Of a stretch of 48,923 nt of DNA, positions 43,234-48,923 are shown in pieces (position 1 is the stretch's first letter; each line of letters starts with the position of its first letter). This DNA is from Clostridia bacterium. Lineage in GTDB: Bacteria; Bacillota; Clostridia; JAQVDB01. The position numbers and the translations under genes were made by a program. Location: NCBI GenBank assembly GCA_028698525.1, contig JAQVDB010000005.1, positions 1 to 48,923 of the forward strand, in the 5' to 3' direction. The notes beneath the pieces were generated by a model, which ran no database searches, had not been told where the DNA came from, and saw nothing but the letters and a program-made list of their open reading frames with translations.

Positions 43234-44927
43234 TCATCCTCCGAGTCCAAATTTATTACCCTCATCACCTCTTCAAAGGTTGTTATACCATTTTGTATAA
43301 GCTCTAATCCAGACTGCTTTAGCGTTTGCATTCCATTTTTTATGGACATAGCCTTTATTGCTTCAATGCTGCTATCGGAAGATATTAAATTCCTTATATC
43401 TTTGGTTATCATCATAACCTCATGTATCCCAGTCCTGCCGATATAACCTGTTTTTCCACATATTGAGCATCCTCTCGCTCTATAAAAAGTTTTCTCATCG
43501 TCTGTTTCTGCCCCAAGAATTTTAATTTGAGCTTTATCCGGTTTGTACGGCTTCTTACAATTATTACATACTTTCCTTACTAACCTCTGTGAAATGATCC
43601 CTCTAATAGAAGCTGCAATCAAATAGGATTCTATACCCATATCTCTAAGCCTGCTTATAGTGCTTACAGCATCATTTGTATGAAGCGTACTTAAAACAAG
43701 ATGCCCGGTTATGGATGAACGAATGGATATTTTTGCAGTCTCCAAATCCCTTATTTCTCCTACCATAATTATATCAGGGTCTTGCCTTAAAATTGCCCTC
43801 AACCCGTTTGCGAAAGTAAGGCCTGCTTTATTATTCACCTGTACTTGGTTTATACCTTCAATTCTGTATTCTACAGGATCTTCTACAGTAATAATGTTAT
43901 TGTCTGATTTGTTCAGTTTATTTAGAATGCTGTATAAGGTAGTGCTCTTTCCACTGCCCGTAGGACCAGTAGCTAATATCAACCCGGCGTTTGTGGACAT
44001 TAAATAATTAAAATGCTTGAGGTTTGCTCGGCTAAAACCTAGCTGTTCAACTGTCTTTAAAAAATTTGTCCTATCCAATATTCTTAATACAGCTTTTTCC
44101 CCATGTATAGTAGGCAAAATCGATACCCTTATATCTATCTCCTTATTATCAATATTCATTTCCACTCTTCCGTCTTGGGGAATTCGCCTTTCTGCTATAT
44201 CCATGTTGCCAATTATCTTTATCCTAGTAATAATTGCAGGATGTATTTGTTTGTTGTGCCTCAAAATCTCCCTCATCATACCATCTATTCTAAAACGAAT
44301 TCTAACATCTTCTTTAAAAGGCTCAATATGAATATCGCTAGCATTTCGTCTCACAGCTTGTTCAATCAATGCATTTACAATTCTTACTGCAAGTGCACTG
44401 TTTATCTCCTGAACCAACTGTTGATCCAAATCATCTTGTATATTTAAAACAACCTCTTTATTCAAATCATCAGCAGCCATCTGGGCAGATTTTTGGCTAT
44501 AGTACTTCTTTATTGCACTTATTATCTGTCTTTCACTTGCAATAACTGGTATTACATCCATTCCTGTTATAAGCCTAACATCTTCAATAGCGAATATGTC
44601 CAAAGGATCACTCATAGCCACTTGTATTTTATTATAAACTTTTCTGATGGGTATCAACGTATTCTTGATCGCAATAGATTGAGGCACCAGTTCGACAACT
44701 TCAATTTCTGGCATGATCTTCATAAGATCAACATGGGGAATTCCTAATTGGAATTCTAGTACCTCTATAATCTCCTGCTCTGTGATCATCCCCTCATCTA
44801 TAAGTATCTTTCCTATCTTTTGGCCTGTTTCTTTTTGCTTATATAATGCCTGTTTGAGCTGAGTTTTTGTTAAAATACCTGCATTTATCAAAATCTCACC
44901 TAGCCGCATTCTCTTTTCATCATTCAT
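43230..44927 (-). CDS. pilB: Type IV pilus extension ATPase PilB
   Basis: Assembly motor ATPase. The 565-aa product has an N-terminal MshEN domain (about 1-140) with RLGEILINAGILTKTQLKQAL and IGKILIDEGMITEQEI, a family that in some bacteria binds c-di-GMP. It also has the ATPase core with ASDIHIEP, Walker A GPTGSGKST near 320 and Walker B IIMVGEIRDLET, and a C-terminal zinc knuckle CNNCKKP...CSICGKTGY. It is the first gene of the pilus operon. AAGGTG lies 8 nt upstream of the ATG; a TATAAT at 44947-44952 is a possible -10 but lacks a good -35. Confidence 0.95.
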   Translation of the reverse strand: MNDEKRMRLGEILINAGILTKTQLKQALYKQKETGQKIGKILIDEGMITEQEIIEVLEFQLGIPHVDLMKIMPEIEVVELVPQSIAIKNTLIPIRKVYNKIQVAMSDPLDIFAIEDVRLITGMDVIPVIASERQIISAIKKYYSQKSAQMAADDLNKEVVLNIQDDLDQQLVQEINSALAVRIVNALIEQAVRRNASDIHIEPFKEDVRIRFRIDGMMREILRHNKQIHPAIITRIKIIGNMDIAERRIPQDGRVEMNIDNKEIDIRVSILPTIHGEKAVLRILDRTNFLKTVEQLGFSRANLKHFNYLMSTNAGLILATGPTGSGKSTTLYSILNKLNKSDNNIITVEDPVEYRIEGINQVQVNNKAGLTFANGLRAILRQDPDIIMVGEIRDLETAKISIRSSITGHLVLSTLHTNDAVSTISRLRDMGIESYLIAASIRGIISQRLVRKVCNNCKKPYKPDKAQIKILGAETDDEKTFYRARGCSICGKTGYIGRTGIHEVMMITKDIRNLISSDSSIEAIKAMSIKNGMQTLKQSGLELIQNGITTFEEVMRVINLDSEDE

Positions 44928-44969
44928 TTAAATTCACCTTTTTACCATTATAAACTACTTATTTCGTCA

Positions 44970-44997
44970 AAAAGAAAAAAATTCCTTCATGGAATTA
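44970..44997 (-). terminator. Terminator overlapping the aroE stop codon
   Basis: AATTCC/GGAATT with a 5-nt loop followed on the minus strand by TTTTTTCTTTTT. The stem is short but the T-tract is long, and its 5' arm includes bases of the TAA stop (44995-44997). It insulates yqeG-aroE from the pilus operon. Confidence 0.75.
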
Positions 44998-45849
44998 AAA
45001 ATTTGTCAGTTTTCTCATTTGTTTTAGTATTAAATTTGCAGTATGGTCAGATATTTGAATATCTAACCATATTTCTTCAGATGAAATACCTTGATATATA
45101 AGCATTCCTAGACCATTTAGCGCTACACAACCAAAATCTTCGGCCAATTTTAAAAGTTTTGTTTGTGGAGGATTATAAATAATATCATATACAACATTAT
45201 CCTCAGATAATTGAATCTTTCCTTCTATGGGCAACCTATCTTCATAAGGAATCATTCCTAAGGGGGTAGTATTTATAATTATATCCGAATTTTCAATTCT
45301 TTGTATCTCTTTGATACTCCCATATTGTGCAATGTCTTTTATATTATTATTTATTATATTACAGACTTCTGCTGCCTTACTGACCGTCCTATTTAGAACA
45401 GTGATATTAGCTGGCTCTTGCAAAGCAATATTCACAGCAATTGCACGCGAAGCTCCCCCCGCACCTAATATACATACCCTTCGGTTTTTAATTTCTTTTC
45501 CTTTATCAGCCATCGATCGTATAAAACCTATACCATCCGTATTATATCCTATCAGTTTTTGCCCATCATATTTAACGGTATTGACTGCGCCTATCAGTTT
45601 TGCCGACTCATCTATTTCATCCAGATATTTTATTATATCACGTTTATATGGATATGTTACATTGAACCCCCTATAATTTAATGCCTTTATTTTTTCTATT
45701 GTACTCCTTAAATCTTGGGAATTTACTTCATGAGCTATATATGTACATTTTAAATTGAGCATTTCAAACAATAAAGAATGAAGTAGTGGTGACAGGCTAT
45801 GAGAAACAGGTTTACCTACCAAACCTAAAGTATATGCGTCATTTTTCAT
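44995..45849 (-). CDS. aroE: Shikimate dehydrogenase
   Basis: Reduces 3-dehydroshikimate to shikimate with NADPH. The 284-aa product has the substrate domain GLVGKPVSHSLSPLLHSLL at 9-27, GFNVTYPYKRDII near 60 with the catalytic lysine-aspartate pair completed by YNTDGIGF near 100, and the nucleotide loop ILGAGGASRAIAV near 128 followed by NRTVSKA. The start overlaps the yqeG 3' end by 11 nt. It is followed by a stop-overlapping terminator. Confidence 0.95.
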   Translation of the reverse strand: MKNDAYTLGLVGKPVSHSLSPLLHSLLFEMLNLKCTYIAHEVNSQDLRSTIEKIKALNYRGFNVTYPYKRDIIKYLDEIDESAKLIGAVNTVKYDGQKLIGYNTDGIGFIRSMADKGKEIKNRRVCILGAGGASRAIAVNIALQEPANITVLNRTVSKAAEVCNIINNNIKDIAQYGSIKEIQRIENSDIIINTTPLGMIPYEDRLPIEGKIQLSEDNVVYDIIYNPPQTKLLKLAEDFGCVALNGLGMLIYQGISSEEIWLDIQISDHTANLILKQMRKLTNF

Positions 45850-46342
45850 ACCTATCTTTTATCTCCTTTAACACCTTGTTTTCCATCTTTCTCATTATTT
45901 TTGTAGTAATAAACTCCTGTTCACTAATAGGTTTAACCAGTATAGTAAACAGCTTCATTCTGTTGCCTCCATATACATCGGTGAAGATCTGGTCACCAAT
46001 CACTGCAGTATTTTTTCTCTCTCCATCCAATATGGTCAGTGCCTTCTTAAAACACCGTTTCATAGGCTTTGCGGCATTACAAATAACTGGGATGTCCAAT
46101 TCCTTTTCAAAAACCCGGGATCTTTTTTTGGTATTATTTGATATAAAACAAATATCAAATCCTTGCTCTTTTATGTGATTTATATAATCTTTGATCTCTT
46201 GATCAAGATAAGTCTGATTCCATGATACAACAGTATTATCGATATCAATTATTAAGTTTGAAATACCTTTATCTTTTAGCATCTCAAGGTCAAGCTCGTA
46301 AATTGAGTCAATAAATAAATCAGGCTTTAATCGCTTTTTCAT
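45839..46342 (-). CDS. yqeG: YqeG family HAD-type phosphatase
   Basis: A protein of about 167 aa of the HAD superfamily, IIIA type. The nucleophile motif LIIDIDNTVV is near 30, motif II ISNN near 66, the conserved lysine is in NAAKPMKRCF, and motif IV GDQIFTDVYGG is near 118. Related proteins dephosphorylate phosphatidylglycerophosphate (Gep4/YqeG), so a role in phospholipid synthesis is possible. The longest frame adds 15 codons; ATG 46342 follows GAGGTG. In B. subtilis yqeG also lies immediately upstream of a yqeH-aroE group, so the pairing is conserved. Confidence 0.9.
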   Translation of the reverse strand: MKKRLKPDLFIDSIYELDLEMLKDKGISNLIIDIDNTVVSWNQTYLDQEIKDYINHIKEQGFDICFISNNTKKRSRVFEKELDIPVICNAAKPMKRCFKKALTILDGERKNTAVIGDQIFTDVYGGNRMKLFTILVKPISEQEFITTKIMRKMENKVLKEIKDRYEK

Positions 46343-46385
46343 ATCACACCTCATTATTTTTAATAAGTCGATGATTATTAATCCC

Positions 46386-46414
46386 ATAATAAATTAAATC
46401 AACTCAATTGTCAA
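46386..46414 (-). promoter_or_regulatory. Sigma-A promoter of yqeG-aroE
   Basis: TTGACA (46409-46414), 17 nt, TATTAT (46386-46391) on the minus strand, 44 nt before the chosen yqeG ATG. The -35 hexamer matches the consensus exactly and the -10 at five of six positions. Confidence 0.8.
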
Positions 46415-46496
46415 TTTGTAGATTTTTTTTAGGGGAAATATGTAAACTCGTGTTTTATTATCATATAATTTAGGGATGGTAGTCTGAAGAAAATAA

Positions 46497-46525
46497 TAGG
46501 GCAATAGATTTTACTCTATGCCCTT
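46497..46525 (-). terminator. Terminator overlapping the sigK stop codon
   Basis: AAGGGCATAGA and TCTATTGCCCT pair with one bulged base around GTAAAA, followed by ATTATTTTC on the minus strand. The 5' arm starts within the TAA stop at 46524-46526. Confidence 0.75.
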
Positions 46526-46796
46526 ATGGATTTAATTCTTTATTTAATTTGTCTATTGCCTTTTTCTCTATTCTAGATACATATGATCTAGAGATTCCAA
46601 GCATCTTAGCTATTTCTCTTTGAGTCATAATAGTGCCATCAGCAAGACCGTACCTCAACTCCAGTATCAAACGTTCTCTCTTCTTTAGTACTTTTCTCAT
46701 CTTATAATACATTTTTTTAATCTGAAGCTTTAACTCTACTTGACTTATAACGCTATCATTTTCGCTCCCGAGTATATCCATCAATGATATTTCATT
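46524..46796 (-). CDS. sigK: Sigma-K, C-terminal half (spoIIIC-like fragment)
   Basis: About 91 codons encode only sigma region 4 and the end of region 3: NEISLMDILGSEND, RERLILELRYGLADG and the helix-turn-helix QREIAKMLGISRSYVSRIEKKA. These match the last third of the mother-cell sigma factor. Alignment with sigma-K breaks off exactly at the Asn-Glu codons (AATGAA). The codons upstream (KPSG) do not fit and a TAA stop follows at 46809-46811. In B. subtilis the fragment is called spoIIIC and is joined to spoIVCB by excision of the skin element at an AATGA core. The missing 5' part lies outside the window. Terminator and stop are intact, so this is a split gene rather than decay. Confidence 0.9.
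   Translation of the reverse strand, partial: NEISLMDILGSENDSVISQVELKLQIKKMYYKMRKVLKKRERLILELRYGLADGTIMTQREIAKMLGISRSYVSRIEKKAIDKLNKELNP
46792..46796 (-). other. Predicted recombination core AATGA of the sigK element
   Basis: AATGA on the minus strand at the Asn-Glu codons, the exact position where similarity to sigma-K starts. B. subtilis skin uses the same 5-bp core in the same two codons. The second copy should lie in the 5' fragment beyond the window. Confidence 0.72.
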
Positions 46797-46989
46797 GCCA
46801 CTAGGCTTTTATCTGCATAATCAGATGTTGGACTGCGTTTTTATACAGTCTTTTGCTTATATTTACCCATATTAAACCATTGCTATGCTTATAAACGTGG
46901 CTTAAAATCGAAATATGAGCGTTGGGTTTTCCGAAATATTATCCGATTATAAAATAATAAAGTTGAATTTATTTGCTATTCTTGACCTT

Positions 46990-48150
46990 TTAGTTGCTAA
47001 ATTTCTTAATATTAATAGGTATTACTCGATTACACTTACTTAGCGTACCTTCATCAAGATTAGCTAATGATTCTATCTCCCCTATTGGCATCTTCAAATC
47101 TTCTATTATTTGATAAGAATTTAACACACCACTATCTAGCAGTAACTCAAATGCTTGTTTAGTCAAAATAGGCTTTTCAGGAACTAGTACATCATCTAAA
47201 GGTTCATTTTTTCGCCATCTTTTTTGGGATAATTGTTTTTGCAAATACAAATGCTGATTTTCGGTAAATAGTTCAACATCATTACATCTCATTATCATAG
47301 CGCTTATTGAAACTTTCCAACGTTCTTTTAAAGACAAAAAATGATCAACAGACGTTGAAAATACTTCATTAATAAAACTTTCTCTTGGCAATAGAAAAGC
47401 GGCAGCAAATTTATTGGCTTGTCTTTCTATTTCATCAAAGTATTTTTTATCTGTTAACTGATCTTGTTCTATTCCTTGATGCAGTATAATATGCCCTAAT
47501 TCATGTGCTAAATCAAACCTAGTTCTCACAGCACATTTTTTATCAGAACTTAAGAAAATAAAAGGCCTTCCATCTTCAATCTTGGAAAATCCGTCAATAG
47601 TTTTTTCATCTATAGTATTTCTTGTAATAAAAAAGCCGTGTTTTTCCATAAGTAACATTACATTACTTATAGGGCCTAACCCTAACCCCCAGTAACTCCT
47701 CACTTCATTCGCAATTTCTTCAATTTCCTCTAAAGCAATATATTCTCTTAGGTTAAAATGTTCTAAATTAGGGATACTTACACTCGGGAAATTTATATAT
47801 TGGCTCAAGTATTGACATATTTCAACAAATAACTCATACCTTTCCTCTATTCGATCTTTTCCTTTTTTTCTTGCAGTAGCATAACTTCTAAAAAATGCAG
47901 TCCCCGAAGGAGTATTTTTTATTCTTGAAGGTTTATAAAAAAAACCTTTAGGAAAATTAAGTACCATTATTATTTTTCGCAAAACCACCGAACTAGGATT
48001 TGATTGTCCTAGTTCGTATTGAGAAACTGACTGTCTAGTTACTCCTATTTTATCTGCTAACTCTTGTATAGTTAGACCTCTAATAATTCTTGCTTGTCTT
48101 AACCTTTCAGGAATAATATTAACTTTCCTATAAGTTTTGCTTTTACCCAT
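46990..48150 (-). CDS. XRE family regulator fused to an ImmA/IrrE metallopeptidase domain
   Basis: A 386-aa protein. An XRE helix-turn-helix occupies about 14-68 (LRQARIIRGLTIQELADKIGV...SVSQYELG). A long middle segment leads to an ImmA/IrrE zinc peptidase domain (about 165-275) with HELGHIILHQG giving the HExxH ligands and EIERQANKFAAAFLLP the third glutamate. A C-terminal tail of about 100 aa may be a sensor. Proteins of this class cleave phage repressors (ImmA) or control stress regulons (IrrE), and XRE-COG2856 proteins have been proposed as toxin-antitoxin partners. The ATG overlaps the upstream gene by 8 nt. It probably controls its own promoters at the direct repeats near 48.9 kb. Confidence 0.88.
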   Translation of the reverse strand: MGKSKTYRKVNIIPERLRQARIIRGLTIQELADKIGVTRQSVSQYELGQSNPSSVVLRKIIMVLNFPKGFFYKPSRIKNTPSGTAFFRSYATARKKGKDRIEERYELFVEICQYLSQYINFPSVSIPNLEHFNLREYIALEEIEEIANEVRSYWGLGLGPISNVMLLMEKHGFFITRNTIDEKTIDGFSKIEDGRPFIFLSSDKKCAVRTRFDLAHELGHIILHQGIEQDQLTDKKYFDEIERQANKFAAAFLLPRESFINEVFSTSVDHFLSLKERWKVSISAMIMRCNDVELFTENQHLYLQKQLSQKRWRKNEPLDDVLVPEKPILTKQAFELLLDSGVLNSYQIIEDLKMPIGEIESLANLDEGTLSKCNRVIPINIKKFSN

Positions 48151-48799
48151 CTTTAGCCACCCTTTTTGTGATTAGATCTTTGATTTCTAATGCAATGTCA
48201 TTTTCTATTTTTTCTTCTTTGTGTTCTTCTGAATTTAATGCTTCAACTATATAAGACTGCTCCAATAAATTAATTTTATCCACCCATCCTGTTATATATG
48301 GCTGTGGAATACCTATAGTTATAAAATTTAATTTATTTCTATAATGCCCATGAGTAATTAGAAGATAAATCGAATCGCTTTGTTTTCTTTTAATCCCTAA
48401 AAAGTCTTCAATTGTAATCTGATTATTTAAACTATGGTTTGCTCTAAAAATTGATAACCTAGGAGTATAGTTTTTATTCGCTGTTTGATTTACTGTAAAT
48501 ATATATTTGTCATCATAAGTTTTCATTTCCAAATGATAATGATTATTTGCTGAATTTGGAATAACCGAACATTTATAAGGCAGTACATTAGATTTAATTG
48601 CCTTTTCTAGTTGTATTTCAACTACAATACTGCTTAAATATGTAAGTATATTCTTTGCTAATAACGAATCAAAATAATCTTTATCTTTCTCTATATGTTT
48701 TACAATATTATAAGAACGTTTTATAATCTTTGCAATTTCAACTTGCGTTTCTTTCGGCACACTTTCATTTAAAACATCTCTTGCATCTAAAAAATCCAT
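48143..48799 (-). CDS. Uncharacterised protein paired with the XRE-ImmA/IrrE gene
   Basis: A 218-aa soluble protein I cannot assign. The N-terminal third is helical and charged (VPKETQVEIAKIIKRSYNIVKHIEKD). The middle is beta-rich with HYHLEMKTYDDKYIFTV near 88-104, SIYLLITHGHYRNKLNFITIGIP near 143-165, and an acidic and lysine-rich helical end. The E-x-K in HLEMKT followed by strands is reminiscent of PD-(D/E)XK nucleases, but the full motif is not evident, so this is only a hint. GAGGTGAG lies 5 nt before the ATG. It overlaps the XRE-ImmA/IrrE gene and shares its promoter, suggesting the two act together. Confidence 0.8.
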   Translation of the reverse strand: MDFLDARDVLNESVPKETQVEIAKIIKRSYNIVKHIEKDKDYFDSLLAKNILTYLSSIVVEIQLEKAIKSNVLPYKCSVIPNSANNHYHLEMKTYDDKYIFTVNQTANKNYTPRLSIFRANHSLNNQITIEDFLGIKRKQSDSIYLLITHGHYRNKLNFITIGIPQPYITGWVDKINLLEQSYIVEALNSEEHKEEKIENDIALEIKDLITKRVAKDG

Positions 48800-48841
48800 C
48801 TATACTCACCTCACCAACATTTTACAACCACTGTTGAAAAT

Positions 48842-48901
48842 ATTTTACTATTAATACCCGAATTTGTCAAGTATTTTGTCGTTCTGTTCTCATATTGTCA
48901 A
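48842..48901 (-). promoter_or_regulatory. Tandem sigma-A promoters of the XRE-ImmA/IrrE operon
   Basis: The downstream promoter is TTGACA (48865-48870), 17 nt, TAAAAT (48842-48847). A second TTGACA (48896-48901) with 17 nt to CAAAAT (48873-48878) lies 31 nt further up. Both -35 hexamers are perfect and sit inside the repeated sequence ATACTTGACAA. Confidence 0.75.
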
Positions 48902-48905
48902 GTAT
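48864..48905 (-). repeat. Direct repeat pair ATACTTGACAA, probable operators
   Basis: Two exact 11-bp copies (48864-48874 and 48895-48905), start to start 31 nt, about three helical turns. Each covers a -35 element of the operon that encodes the XRE-domain protein, so they are likely sites for its autoregulation. Confidence 0.6.
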
Positions 48906-48923
48906 GTTTTTAAGTACAAAAAA

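Larger units (their letters stand above)
46792..48923. mobile_element. Skin-like element interrupting sigK (one end only)
   Basis: From the AATGA core to the right edge the DNA holds no core gene: 190 nt without coding sequence, an XRE-ImmA/IrrE gene and an unknown gene under repressor-type promoters. This is the accessory content expected of a prophage-derived skin element. The large serine recombinase needed for excision is normally at the opposite end and is not visible. Element size cannot be judged from this window. Confidence 0.72.

Noticed and set aside
46830-46853. GACTG/CAGTC hairpin in the element near the sigK junction as a terminator or attachment arm
   Set aside because: The stem is only 5 bp, has no T-tract on the coding strand, and no second copy near the core.
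1-48923. tRNA, rRNA, CRISPR arrays, T-box or known metabolite riboswitches
   Set aside because: None of their hallmark sequences or repeat patterns was found on either strand by reading; a covariance-model scan could still reveal small ones.

Overview
The window reads as chromosomal DNA of an endospore-forming, low-G+C Firmicute of the class Clostridia. It carries spoIIM, spo0A, spoIVB, the full spoIIIAA-AH operon, a split sigK, the asp23/amaP envelope-stress genes, and a type IV pilus operon without a PilQ secretin, as expected for a single-membrane cell. Every gene I can support, about 58 of them, lies on the minus strand, so transcription runs from high to low coordinates throughout. The content is mostly conserved core. 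There are no tRNA or rRNA genes, CRISPR arrays or intact insertion sequences.

Layout in the direction of transcription. From 48.9 to 46.8 kb lies the end of a mobile element whose inner edge falls exactly inside sigK. It carries a 218-aa unknown protein and an XRE-ImmA/IrrE protein behind tandem promoters with an 11-bp repeated operator. From 46.8 to 45.0 kb are the 3' half of sigK, yqeG and aroE. From 44.9 to 35.4 kb is a type IV pilus operon (pilB, pilT, pilC, major pilin, prepilin peptidase, four minor pilin-like genes, pilM, pilN, pilO) that runs into aroK and an endonuclease IV-like TIM-barrel gene. From 33.8 to 31.3 kb are aroQ, an Xaa-Pro peptidase, efp and a zinc-ribbon protein. From 31.2 to 26.0 kb is spoIIIAA-AH, the mother-cell side of the feeding-tube channel.

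From 25.9 to 13.0 kb is a long housekeeping and sporulation train: asp23, amaP, DUF2273, nusB, folD, xseA, xseB, ispA, a DUF212 membrane protein, OLE RNA, oapA, tlyA, nadK, argR, recN, spoIVB, spo0A. From 12.6 to 9.1 kb are steA, steB and two glycosyltransferases. From 8.9 to 7.2 kb is a sodium-coupled transporter with its tiny partner subunit. From 7.0 to 0 kb are DUF3866, nudF, spoIIM, xerD, the nucleoside salvage genes deoB-punA-pdp, and the first codons of dacF.

The most interesting items are these. (1) A highly structured region of about 620 nt between the DUF212 gene and a CorB-like membrane protein gene, which I identify as an OLE (ornate, large, extremophilic) RNA with its partner OapA; it has a well-formed promoter of its own. 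(2) A sigK gene cut at an AATGA core, as in skin elements, implying sporulation-timed excision of the adjacent element. (3) The element's XRE-ImmA/IrrE module with an uncharacterised partner protein. (4) Several possible structured leaders or hairpins, notably a related pair at 12.8 and 40.2 kb and a 139-bp leader closed by a 13-bp perfect inverted repeat before the transporter gene.

Start codons were re-chosen wherever a ribosome binding site made the longest frame unlikely. At least seven genes appear to use TTG.
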